Below, in pieces: positions 27,801 to 36,009 of a DNA stretch of 64,000 nt. The stretch's first letter is position 1; each line of letters starts with the position of its first letter. The notes beneath the pieces are model-generated. The model made no database searches. It saw nothing but the letters and a program-made list of their open reading frames with translations, and had not been told where the DNA came from. The stretch is taken from NCBI GenBank assembly GCA_014237975.1, contig JABACA010000006.1, positions 1 through 64,000 on the forward strand, written 5' to 3'. The position numbers and the translations under genes are program-made. Source of the DNA: Mariniblastus sp. (GTDB lineage Bacteria > Planctomycetota > Planctomycetia > Pirellulales > Pirellulaceae).

Positions 27801-29529
27801 GGACGCCCCCGCCAACACGGGTACCGTTGACATGTTTACCGACGATATCCATATCGATGGCGGCACGGGAATGAACCAATTGAACATTTCCAACATGGCC
27901 GGGGATTCCAAGACGCGAACGGATATCACCAACAACAGCATTACCGGCCTCTTGCCAGGGACGCTGCACTACACGGCCGACGGCAGTTTTGGCGGAGGGA
28001 TAAACTTTCAAGGATCCAATGAAATCGACTTGTACAACGTGCTTTCGCTGGACGCAACCGATTCCATCCGATTCGACGGCCATGGAGGCAATGACCGTTT
28101 TTATATTCGGGATAATGTGTTAGGTGATGTGGCGGCTTGGGGGGGTGAAGGAAACGATATCTATCGAGTTTTCTTCAGCGGCTCCGAGAATCGCCGAATT
28201 GAAATCGACGACAACGTTGGCAACAACCGGTTGTCTGCCTTTGGCACAACGGGCGATGATGATTTCCAGATTTCCGATACGGAAGTCCAGCTTGGCAGTG
28301 AGACCATTGCCATCAACGCCACGTTCTCCTTCATGCAGACCTTCGGAGATTCAGGCTTCGATTCATTTACGATGACCGGAACGGCGGCCCTTACTAACTA
28401 TATGTTTGGCGAAGCGGGCAACGATGTTTTCAACATCAACAGTTCGGTCGGTGCCAACGGCCTGCGGATGGTCGGTGGAGAGGGGGGCGACAACTTCAAC
28501 CTCAACCATATCAGCCAGAGCACCTATTCGAGGGTGGTGGGCGGTTTGGGCGACGACAACATCACCGTCATGAGCACGGCACTCGGCCCGGTTTCGAGTG
28601 ATGGCTCGGAGGGCTCCGATAGTTACATAGGTTATTTTGTTGGCTCCGGCAATCGTTGGTTCGGTGCACTGGACACGGGTACGGACGGGATCGACACCGT
28701 TACCACGTTTGGCACTGCAGCAGCCGATGACTTGATCGTTCGCGTTGCCAACGTCTACGAGAAAGGCGAACGGATCGCCTTTGGTTCATTACCCGAAGTA
28801 CTGAATGTGGATGCGGCTGGCGGCGATGATCACTTGATGATTAGCGCCTCGTTTGCTGACACCACAAATATTTTCGGTGGTGCAGATCACGACACGTTTG
28901 ACATCGTTGGAACAACCCATATCCAGAACCTGTCGGCGATGATGGGTAGTGGGAATGACACTGTTATCATCCGCAAAGTTGCCGATAGCACGACCTTGGT
29001 GGTCGACGGTCAGGACGATGATGACCATTTTGTGGTTGGAACCTACACCGTTGCCAACCTGGGCAACCTGGGACAGATTCGGGGCGGTTTGAGTATCATT
29101 GGTGGTTCAAGTAATTCGGGTGATAGTCTGCTGGTTAACGATGGGGCTTTGGCGAACAGCTTCAGCTACATCATCACGGACCAGCACATCCTGAATGACT
29201 CGGAACCACACGGTGTCGATCGACCGGAGTTTGCCGGAGTCTATTTCGACAACACACTGGAAAACGTTCGCTTGGACGGGACCCAAGGCAGCAACCATTT
29301 CCTGGTTTCCGCCAGCCCGACAACCAGGTTTTTCCTGAATGGTAACAACCCGACTCCTGATAACGACTCGGGTGACGAGGTTGAGCTGGTAGAGCAGACT
29401 GACGACGGTCATGAATTCCAGTGGATTGATGAAGCGATGGGCGAGGGACTGTGGACATTCGCCAACGGAAATCAGGACGTTGAATTCATGGACATGGAAA
29501 GCGTGGTGGATCCGGGTTCTGGCGGATAA
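24841..29529 (+). CDS. Giant LEPR-XLL domain extracellular repeat protein
   Basis: 1562 residues, ATG at 24841 with AAAGGA 8 nt upstream. The N-terminus is basic and carries SLEPRHLLA (residues 24-32), the LEPR-XLL motif typical of very large planctomycete surface or secreted proteins, thought to act in export. Residues 35-480 form an N-terminal globular region (YYPPDANGDVGRDHMIE, DRWFVAANGTDNGNW). From about 480 onward, degenerate repeats with GG.G.D.F cores (GGAGDDFYVIES, GGNDTFNI, GEEGDDVFNIS) resemble calcium-binding beta-roll repeats. The protein is very acidic with almost no Cys. It is probably cell-surface or matrix-associated, possibly adhesive. No enzymatic motif is seen and no C-terminal sorting tag is recognised. 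Confidence 0.9.
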   Translation: MKPRPGLKRRRAQKRALSTVLYDSLEPRHLLATDVGLAFTGSTYQTDSSYYPPDANGDVGRDHMIEVLNGRINMMSRQDGVRVQSLTMTQFFENSGSFVYNDPINPKVVFDQLSDRWFVAANGTDNGNWLYLAVSAEADPTQGWQQVQFVGDSSGIQFNDQVSLSVDADAVYMTTNNTGPFGGPTVSIYSIPKTDLLGADATLTNMSRFEDLDPADYGSSIQIAKNFDVSDGQAVAIGTNGVMGVVLTTIHDTEAAGATLGTPLEITTDVDGEFVEVTPAEQPMDPVTEDELFLETTSEMTSGVIEVAGSLWGIKTVGISELFGINALHWFEIDATAGDSFGELVQAETIHEGAIEQHFFNPSISVNQYGVTAICYNYSDLGTSVGAYTRVGIAVNGLGDRTTQLEGQFQMEPGLQVHRALGDVEFVSPWGATTSIHNDPDSINSFFSVAPWANTVDRWTTHNAILTPQELHPIVSGDELDNTIVLRRHAADTELLEIEFDGTVTDLMPYEVLGQVEIQAMDGNDHFILDYTNGNPIPAGGFLLVGGAGIDTVETNNADENFWTVGDDATSAVGSGTYNTLTEFQQVEELVGGFGIDNFVVNGRLEGSLDGRSGDDVFEFSGTGSIGDSVVGGDGYNTLSLLNRMNEAEPPETPAPLPSELFLLGTSTSFAGFDGETPDGPVGGDDPTDQFKDISRLIGSLTELDTLHGVDFQSTLTLDEANSTYLADGQVLDLDKFDSYHLSSFDDDINVLSNTLEQVRVFSLDGEDHFNFSSDAPMNQGTTDNIGGLVYAFGGAGANTLDVSNASGNGGDVTVLSKRISGMGEIVFDAQFDGGTFALTLVSTNQVDNFLLHSFIDVNTMTIESMGGNDTFDIQDLSKASVDVFGGAGDDFYVIESINGVKLRNLVIHDTVGSEQDRVSLRGTVLDEVFNINNLTFVDTGEGVAYTGIEEFGALGRGGNDTFNITEFNAPLFVNGEEGDDVFNISSDAPANTGTVDMFTDDIHIDGGTGMNQLNISNMAGDSKTRTDITNNSITGLLPGTLHYTADGSFGGGINFQGSNEIDLYNVLSLDATDSIRFDGHGGNDRFYIRDNVLGDVAAWGGEGNDIYRVFFSGSENRRIEIDDNVGNNRLSAFGTTGDDDFQISDTEVQLGSETIAINATFSFMQTFGDSGFDSFTMTGTAALTNYMFGEAGNDVFNINSSVGANGLRMVGGEGGDNFNLNHISQSTYSRVVGGLGDDNITVMSTALGPVSSDGSEGSDSYIGYFVGSGNRWFGALDTGTDGIDTVTTFGTAAADDLIVRVANVYEKGERIAFGSLPEVLNVDAAGGDDHLMISASFADTTNIFGGADHDTFDIVGTTHIQNLSAMMGSGNDTVIIRKVADSTTLVVDGQDDDDHFVVGTYTVANLGNLGQIRGGLSIIGGSSNSGDSLLVNDGALANSFSYIITDQHILNDSEPHGVDRPEFAGVYFDNTLENVRLDGTQGSNHFLVSASPTTRFFLNGNNPTPDNDSGDEVELVEQTDDGHEFQWIDEAMGEGLWTFANGNQDVEFMDMESVVDPGSGG

Positions 29530-29635
29530 TCCCGCCATTTAAACGATGGCAAGGATGCCCTGCGGGCTACTGCCCGGTCCGGTTTGTCCCGGCAGAGGTC
29601 CGTCGAACGAAGTTGGGGCGTGTTGTCGCTGCCAA

Positions 29636-31228
29636 CTACTTTGACTTCAGTGCGTTCTGGATCACGTCGGCAACCTGCTCGCCAAGCACGCTTGACCCGA
29701 CCTGGTTGAAATGAACATTGGCGGGGCGTTGGATTTCAGGCAAACGCGGGTTGGCAAGCTGGTAGAGATCATTGATCTGAATTCCATTATCCTGCATGAT
29801 CTTTGTCGCGATGGCGTTGTAGACACTGGGATCATGCGTCGCGCGGTAGGGCCGAACACCGTCGGGAACGGGTGTCGTGGTTGCAAAAATTAACTGGGCA
29901 TTGCTGGCTTTCAGCTGTTTCACAATCTCGGTTAACTGCCGACGGTACTGCTCTGGTGTCGACTGGGGAGGGTCGTCCGCGTTGTTTGAATTCTCATGTG
30001 TGTCAGCATTCACGTGTTTCATATCGTGCAACCCGAAATTAAAATGGATCACATCCCAGTTCCCTCCCAGCAGCTGCAGCCAGCGATTCACATTGGAAAC
30101 ACCGTACTGGGTACCCTGGCAGTTTTCTGGCTGTTTCAGGTTACGCATCGGTCGCACCACGATCGCCTGGTCGGCCAGTAATTGACGAACCGTAGGGGTA
30201 TAGCCAATCGAGATGGAGTCACCCAGGATCAATACTCGTTTTTTCCCCTTGCGTTTACCAACCAATTCCAACATGGACTTTCCCAGCCCGTCACCGATCA
30301 AAAAGTAGCTCTCGGCATTGCCAAACCAGTGGTGTCCATGGCCGACGTTAGGTGACTGATCGGCGGGTCTTGCAAAAGGGGTTGTTTTGACGAACCGGAC
30401 CGATCCGCAAAATGCGTTTCGCTGGGCCACAGCGGCCTGGGCCTTGCGAATCTGGTTCATCGACTCACTGGACGACTCGCCACCGTTACCCAGTTCTCCA
30501 ATCACAACCGGTAGCCAGGGAGAGTCAAATTCTTGCCGGAAATCTTGGATCAAATGGAACAGATTCTGTTCGTATTCCGCGCGCGCGTCGGCATCCCCCA
30601 TGTCATTCCAGCCCTGCTGCCAAACCAAGCCTGCCAGGTAGAAATCGCGGCCTCGCAAGTCTGGAAAATCCTGCTGGTAGTTTTCCATCGCCGTTCTGAT
30701 TTCATTGATCATCTTTTCGTAATACGGTCCAACGGTACCCCCTGCCGAGGGCGGGCGAAAATCCTTGAACAGGCTTTTCCCTCCCCAGGCCGTCTTGATC
30801 AACAATACGGGTTCGTCGTAAGCCTGACCCACCCGATGACCAAACTGCAGCTCGGGACCAAAATGATGTTGGCCATCGTATCCGGTGAAACCGATACCCA
30901 ACCCGCCTCGCTTTAACGCGTCCGGAGTTTGATACCGGATCCAGACGTCATCTCGAACGGTCCAGCCTCCCGAAGCATCGCGAAGATGGCCCATTTGCTC
31001 CACGTGGGCGGGGTCCGTCAGCAACGCCTTTAAAGTGCCTTTGCCACCGTTGTAGTCCTGCGGATGATCCAGGTCGATGACTGCCTGGCCCTGCATGTTG
31101 GATTGGCCGGCCAAAACAAAAACCGGCACGGGCGGCAAAGGTTCCTGGGATTGTCCGAGGGGCGACAGGGCACCATGGACAACTGCTAATACCAGTAAAA
31201 AGTCCCGTGTTGGGCAATATTTGGTCAT
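29636..31228 (-). CDS. Sialate O-acetylesterase-like (SASA) plus SGNH/GDSL hydrolase fusion
   Basis: 530 residues, ATG at 31228 preceded by AGGAG; signal peptide about 1-27. Domain 1 (about 33-325) is a SASA carbohydrate esterase, with nucleophile Ser-43 in VFVLAGQSNMQGQ, LIKTAWGGKSL, and the C-terminal NVGHGHHWFGNAESY with the catalytic His. Domain 2 (about 335-530) is an SGNH hydrolase with block I RVLILGDSISIGYTP, block III FGLHDMKH, and block V near the end (NVHFNQVG). Two esterase domains in one exported protein suggest removal of acetyl groups from complex glycans. Confidence 0.9.
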   Translation of the reverse strand: MTKYCPTRDFLLVLAVVHGALSPLGQSQEPLPPVPVFVLAGQSNMQGQAVIDLDHPQDYNGGKGTLKALLTDPAHVEQMGHLRDASGGWTVRDDVWIRYQTPDALKRGGLGIGFTGYDGQHHFGPELQFGHRVGQAYDEPVLLIKTAWGGKSLFKDFRPPSAGGTVGPYYEKMINEIRTAMENYQQDFPDLRGRDFYLAGLVWQQGWNDMGDADARAEYEQNLFHLIQDFRQEFDSPWLPVVIGELGNGGESSSESMNQIRKAQAAVAQRNAFCGSVRFVKTTPFARPADQSPNVGHGHHWFGNAESYFLIGDGLGKSMLELVGKRKGKKRVLILGDSISIGYTPTVRQLLADQAIVVRPMRNLKQPENCQGTQYGVSNVNRWLQLLGGNWDVIHFNFGLHDMKHVNADTHENSNNADDPPQSTPEQYRRQLTEIVKQLKASNAQLIFATTTPVPDGVRPYRATHDPSVYNAIATKIMQDNGIQINDLYQLANPRLPEIQRPANVHFNQVGSSVLGEQVADVIQNALKSK

Positions 31229-31377
31229 CGGGGGCTCCTGCGGGGTAATGTCACTGGCAGTTCAACCTATCTCTATCTTTGCCCGCCAGCTATGATTTCA
31301 TTTTGCCATTTTACTGATTTTTTTGGGGCGGGTGTCAATCAAGTGTTGGCAACACTGGCCCGGTCTCAAATTGCCCT

Positions 31378-31899
31378 ATGTTTCTAGTCCTCTCAACCAG
31401 CTTGAACGACAGTAGCCGTAGCCGTATTTTGGCCCGGTATGCCGCAGATCAGTTGCAATCCAAAGCGATGCAATGCGAGTGGGTGGACCTGGCGGAACTG
31501 CCTTTACCTGCTTGTGACGGTGGTCCCTGTTACCAAGATCCGAACGTCCAGCACATCAACAGCCTGGTTCAGTCAGCCAAGGGGATTTTGATTGCGGCAC
31601 CAGTCTATAACTACAACCTTTCCTCAACCGCCAAGAACCTGATTGAACTGACAGGTAAATCATGGACTGACAAGATCGTCGGCTTTTTGTGTGCGGCGGG
31701 TGGACAGTCCAGTTACATGGGTGTCATGGGATTGGCCAATAGCATGATGCTTGATTTTCGGACGGTCATTCTGCCTCGATTTGTCTACACAACGGGCGAG
31801 GCATTCAGTGGCAATGAAATTGCAGAAACGGATGTTGAGGTGCGAGTCGTCGAACTTGTCGACCAATTGATCCACTTCTCTACTGCCCTAAGCCAATAA
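31378..31899 (+). CDS. NADPH-dependent FMN reductase family protein
   Basis: 173 residues. A flavodoxin-like fold with FLVLSTSLNDSSRSR (phosphate-binding loop), LAELPLPACDGG, and the family stretch IAAPVYNYNLSSTAKNLIEL, which contacts the isoalloxazine ring. These enzymes reduce FMN, quinones or azo compounds with NAD(P)H in the cytoplasm; the substrate here is not indicated. The stop is 9 nt before the ATG of typA at 31909, so the two are probably co-transcribed. The length is typical (170-190). Confidence 0.88.
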   Translation: MFLVLSTSLNDSSRSRILARYAADQLQSKAMQCEWVDLAELPLPACDGGPCYQDPNVQHINSLVQSAKGILIAAPVYNYNLSSTAKNLIELTGKSWTDKIVGFLCAAGGQSSYMGVMGLANSMMLDFRTVILPRFVYTTGEAFSGNEIAETDVEVRVVELVDQLIHFSTALSQ

Positions 31900-31908
31900 C
31901 TCAAACCT

Positions 31909-33777
31909 ATGGAAACCAACATGCCCGAATCGAGTGATTCAACTCCACGGACAACCTACCGCCGCGACATTCGCAACATTGTCATTATTGCGCATGTCGA
32001 CCACGGGAAAACAACACTGGTTGATTGCCTGTTGCGTCAAAGCGGGCAATTCCGTGCTTCCCAACTCAAAGGAGAGAGGATCCTGGATTCTGGTGATTTG
32101 GAGCGCGAGCGTGGAATCACCATCCTGGCCAAGAACATCGCGATTCCCTACAAGGGGATCAAGATCAACATCATTGACACACCGGGTCACGCCGATTTTG
32201 GTGGCGAAGTTGAACGCGTGCTGAAAATGGCCGACGGGGCTCTGTTGCTGGTCGACGCGGCCGAAGGACCTATGCCGCAAACAAGATTTGTCCTTGGCAA
32301 AGCACTTGAGGTCGGTCTGCGACCGATCGTGGTTATCAACAAGGTCGATCGCCCGGACGCAAGGACTGCGGAAGTCGTCGATGAGGCGATGGAGCTGATC
32401 CTGGAGATGGGCGGGGAGACGTTTCTGGACGATTTTCATTACATTTACACCAGTGCCAAAAACGGCTTTGCAACGACTGACCCCGACCAGGCCAGTGACA
32501 ACATGGAGCCCTTGTTGGACCTCGTGCTGGCACAGGTCCCACCCCCCGCCATCCAGCCAGGGAAATTCCAAATGCTGGTGACGTCGATTGACTGGTCCGA
32601 ATTTGTTGGGCGAATTGCCGTCGGGCGGATTAACAGTGGCATCATTCACTGCGGAGATGCCGTGACCGTGATGCGGGAAGACGGGAGTCAGACGAAAGAA
32701 AAAATTGCCTCGCTCAATGTCTTTGACAAACTGGGACGGGTAGAAGTGGAACGGGCTGAGGCGGGCGAAGTGGTTGCCTTGACTGGCATAGAGAATATCG
32801 AAATAGGAGACACGCTGTGTCACCCGGAACAGCCTGTGGCATTGCCACGAATCTCTGTCGACGAGCCAACTCTGGAAATGGTCTTCACCATCAACAATTC
32901 CCCGTTGGCCGGAAAAGAAGGCAAGTATGTAACCAGTCGTCAACTGAGGGAGCGTTTGCACAAAGAACTGGAACGGAATGTGGCCCTGCGGGTAAGGCAT
33001 ACCGATACGGGCGATGCGTTTGCCGTGGCCGGTCGCGGAATTCTCCACTTGGCAATCCTGATCGAAACGATGCGGCGAGAAGGATTTGAACTATCAGTCA
33101 GCAAGCCACAAGTTGTGATCAAGACGATCGAAGGTCAAAAATGTGAGCCCTTCGAAACATTAATGGTAGAAGTACCTACAGAGAAATTCGGTCCGGTCAT
33201 GGAACTGGTGGGAAACCGTCGAGGTGAACTGGCCGAAATGAACGCCAGGGGCCAATTCACTATGGCCCGATTCACGATACCGGCGAGGGGATTGATCGGA
33301 TTGCGTACGCGTCTGCTGAATGCGACCCAGGGGACCGCTGTGATTAACCACCGGTTCGAGGAGTTTCGACCCGTCGAAGGAGATATTCCCAAGCGAACCA
33401 ATGGCGTGATGGTATCTATGGCTTCGGGCAAGTCGGTCGGTTTTGCCCTGTTCGGTCTGCAACAGCGAGCCGAGATGTTTGTTGCGCCGGGTGAAAAGGT
33501 TTACGAAGGCATGATCGTCGGGGAAAATTCACGATCCAATGACCTGCCCGTTAATCCCTGCAAAGAGAAACAGCTGACCAACATCCGCGCTGCTGGAAGC
33601 GACGAGAACATTCTGCTCAAGCCACCGCGCCTATTCAGCCTGGAAGCCGCACTGGAATATATTGAAGACGACGAACTGGTGGAAATTACTCCCGTCAACA
33701 TCCGTTTGCGGAAAAGCCTGTTACGAGAGTCAGACCGTAAACGGATGGCCCGGGCGATGGTCAGCTCAGAGTCCTGA
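31909..33777 (+). CDS. typA: Translational GTPase TypA/BipA
   Basis: 622 residues; the start is the ATG at 31909 or the one at 31921. The ribosome-binding GTPase takes part in 50S assembly and stress adaptation. G motifs: G1 [10 protein letters not shown]3 [16 protein letters not shown]4 NKVDRPDAR. Domain II, the EF-G-like domains III and V ([13 protein letters not shown]), and the TypA-specific C-terminal domain ([19 protein letters not shown], in part MVSMASGKS) follow; the C-terminus ends with [11 protein letters not shown]. The length agrees with the family (about 607-620). It follows the FMN reductase gene by 9 nt. Confidence 0.97.
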   Translation: METNMPESSDSTPRTTYRRDIRNIVIIAHVDHGKTTLVDCLLRQSGQFRASQLKGERILDSGDLERERGITILAKNIAIPYKGIKINIIDTPGHADFGGEVERVLKMADGALLLVDAAEGPMPQTRFVLGKALEVGLRPIVVINKVDRPDARTAEVVDEAMELILEMGGETFLDDFHYIYTSAKNGFATTDPDQASDNMEPLLDLVLAQVPPPAIQPGKFQMLVTSIDWSEFVGRIAVGRINSGIIHCGDAVTVMREDGSQTKEKIASLNVFDKLGRVEVERAEAGEVVALTGIENIEIGDTLCHPEQPVALPRISVDEPTLEMVFTINNSPLAGKEGKYVTSRQLRERLHKELERNVALRVRHTDTGDAFAVAGRGILHLAILIETMRREGFELSVSKPQVVIKTIEGQKCEPFETLMVEVPTEKFGPVMELVGNRRGELAEMNARGQFTMARFTIPARGLIGLRTRLLNATQGTAVINHRFEEFRPVEGDIPKRTNGVMVSMASGKSVGFALFGLQQRAEMFVAPGEKVYEGMIVGENSRSNDLPVNPCKEKQLTNIRAAGSDENILLKPPRLFSLEAALEYIEDDELVEITPVNIRLRKSLLRESDRKRMARAMVSSES

Positions 33778-33796
33778 AGCCGTTCGCCTGGGTCCA

Positions 33797-34615
33797 CTAT
33801 CCCGAAAACGGGTTCTGCCAATCCTGCCATTGTTCGAGGTAATCCCGGTAAGCCGTTTCATTCTCGCTATGATCTTGCAACCATTGCTTGGCATGGGCCA
33901 CTCGTTCCTGTTCCTGTTCGATGGAAATCTTGCCCAATAAAACCGAAAATCGCAAAAAGACAAAATAGGTATCTAGCACATCGCAACGGCAATAGTCATT
34001 GATGCGCTGAACCTGCCCTTCACTGTACAGATCCTGAACCATGTGTCCCGCGATCCCCATTTTGCCCGGCTTGCCCAACAGATTGGCAACCAGGTTGAGG
34101 CCTCCGTTAAACCGCGATGCGCCAAAATTGGTCAGCATGTCCTGCAAATCAATGTGGGATCGCTGATTGTATCGCCCGCGACGTTGTTCCCAGCTCTTGT
34201 CAAAAATATTAAACCAATTCGGTACACTGATCCCGTAACGAAACGCTGCCAACTCAAGCAGCGGGATATCAAACGATCGGCCGTTGAAACTGACCAGTGA
34301 GGGACGTTGATAGTGTTCCCAGCCCTGCCAGAACTGCTTGGTAATCACCTCGGGGCGGTATTGTGGATCGTCCAGTGTCACGATGTCGATCAATTGCAAG
34401 TTCTTATCCACTTTCATGATGGCAATCGAAATCGGTATCTGAAAGGTATAGGGAATGAACTCGGACTCGTATTTCTCCAGTAATTCGGCCCGATAGCGCT
34501 CGATCGCCTGTTTGGCATTCAAGTCATCCCCTGGGTAGCGGATTTTGGCAATCAGGTCGCCATCGGCAACGCTTTCGACGTCAAAAACAAGGTAGCTAAC
34601 GTTTGCAGATGTCAT
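33797..34615 (-). CDS. Predicted 3'-5' exonuclease (DEDD, PolB-like exonuclease 2 family)
   Basis: 272 residues from the ATG at 34615, which begins MTSANVSYLVFDVES; the frame extends 15 codons further without family similarity. The DEDD metal ligands are visible: Asp and Glu in VFDVESVADGD (exo I), Asp in SFNGRSFDIPLLE (exo II) and the Asp of NDYCRCDVLDTYF (exo III). It is a predicted RNase H-fold exonuclease of the cytoplasm, with DNA or RNA substrate unknown. It converges on typA with a 19-nt gap. Confidence 0.88.
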   Translation of the reverse strand: MTSANVSYLVFDVESVADGDLIAKIRYPGDDLNAKQAIERYRAELLEKYESEFIPYTFQIPISIAIMKVDKNLQLIDIVTLDDPQYRPEVITKQFWQGWEHYQRPSLVSFNGRSFDIPLLELAAFRYGISVPNWFNIFDKSWEQRRGRYNQRSHIDLQDMLTNFGASRFNGGLNLVANLLGKPGKMGIAGHMVQDLYSEGQVQRINDYCRCDVLDTYFVFLRFSVLLGKISIEQEQERVAHAKQWLQDHSENETAYRDYLEQWQDWQNPFSG

Positions 34616-34729
34616 AAAATGGTCTTCTCGATCGGGTTGCGAACATTGCCGCCAAGGCAACAGACTTCCTGTAATTTACTCCATGGCAAGCCCGCTGATC
34701 AGTAGGCGCAGACAAACGAATGAAGTTCC

Positions 34730-35965
34730 ATGAATCAACAACGACTACTCAAACGGTTCTTGCAATATGTTCAAGTGGACACGACGGCTCGTGAAGACAC
34801 CGACGCCTATCCCAGTAGCCCGGGCCAACTGGAACTGGGCCAATTGATCGTCCAACAGTTGAAGGAAATGGGCATCCAGGACGTCGAACAGGATCAACAC
34901 GGAATTGTCATGGCCACGATTCCAGGTAGTCTGGCCGACACACCGGTGGTCGCCTTTAACGCCCACTTTGACACTTCACCTGAAACAACAGGCCGGAACG
35001 TCAAGCCAAATGTGATCGAGAATTTTGACGGAAACGACGTCACCCTTAGCGGGGACACAACCAAGGTCATTACCTCCGAGACGTGTACCGAACTGCCAGG
35101 CGCCCGCGGAAAAACAATCATTACGACCGACGGAACCACATTGCTGGGAGGTGATGACAAGGCCGGAATGGCGATCATGATGGAGCTGGCCAACCATTTG
35201 CTCGAATCTGCGGAGATCGTGCATGGACCGGTTCGTCTGTTGTTTACCTGTGACGAAGAGATCGGTTGTGGCGTCGACCATGTCGACATTGAAAAGTTGA
35301 ACGCAACGGTTTGCTACACGTTTGACGGTGGTGGTGAAAACATGGTAGACGTAGAAACGTTTTCCGCGGATATGGCACTGGTCACATTCAAGGGTGTCAA
35401 CATTCACCCGGCGATCGCCAAAGACAAAATGAAGAATGCGATGCGGGCAGCCGGTCAATTCCTGGCTCAAATGCCAACCGAGCTGTCCCCCGAATGCACC
35501 GACGGCCGTGATGGATTTCTTCACCCTTACGTGATCGAGGGAGGGGTCGCCGAGGTGTCCCTGAAAATCTTGCTGCGGGACTTTGAGACACCCCGCTTAA
35601 CCGGTTATGCAACGCTGTTGAGAAATCTGGCAGCAACGGTCCAGCAGGAAAACCCGGGAGTCGTGGTTGGGGTTGAACTGCGGGAGCAATACAGAAATAT
35701 GGCCGAGGGATTGGCGGGTGAACCTCGGGCGGTTTCCCTTGCGGTAAAGGCCCATCAAAATCTAGGCCGGACGGCTGAAGAAACCATCATCCGAGGCGGA
35801 ACCGATGGATCCCGTCTGACCGAACTGGGACTGCCAACACCCAATCTCTCATCGGGCCAGCACAACATTCATTCTCCGCTGGAGTGGGCCTGCCTGGATG
35901 AGATGTTGGCAGCCTGTGAAGTCGGGGTCGAGATCGTCAAACTCTGGGCCGGCGAGGAAGCTTGA
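34730..35965 (+). CDS. pepT: Peptidase T (M20B aminotripeptidase)
   Basis: 411 residues. Zinc ligands and catalytic residues: His-79 and Asp-81 in AHFDTSPE, Asp-142/143 in LGGDDKAG, Glu-176/177 in CDEEIGCG, and later IRGGTDGSRLTELGLPTPNL with the final His in SGQHNIHSPLEW. A dimerisation/lid domain separates the halves. It removes N-terminal residues from tripeptides in the cytoplasm. The length is close to the E. coli enzyme (408). It is divergent from the exonuclease gene, 114 nt away. Confidence 0.96.
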   Translation: MNQQRLLKRFLQYVQVDTTAREDTDAYPSSPGQLELGQLIVQQLKEMGIQDVEQDQHGIVMATIPGSLADTPVVAFNAHFDTSPETTGRNVKPNVIENFDGNDVTLSGDTTKVITSETCTELPGARGKTIITTDGTTLLGGDDKAGMAIMMELANHLLESAEIVHGPVRLLFTCDEEIGCGVDHVDIEKLNATVCYTFDGGGENMVDVETFSADMALVTFKGVNIHPAIAKDKMKNAMRAAGQFLAQMPTELSPECTDGRDGFLHPYVIEGGVAEVSLKILLRDFETPRLTGYATLLRNLAATVQQENPGVVVGVELREQYRNMAEGLAGEPRAVSLAVKAHQNLGRTAEETIIRGGTDGSRLTELGLPTPNLSSGQHNIHSPLEWACLDEMLAACEVGVEIVKLWAGEEA

Positions 35966-36009
35966 AGCTGGCAGGATAAACAGCCCCGGTTCATGCCAAT
36001 CCCGGTCGA

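Noticed and set aside
31939..33048. 369-codon minus-strand frame antisense to typA
   Set aside because: typA is unambiguous; the reverse frame has no start signal or domain.
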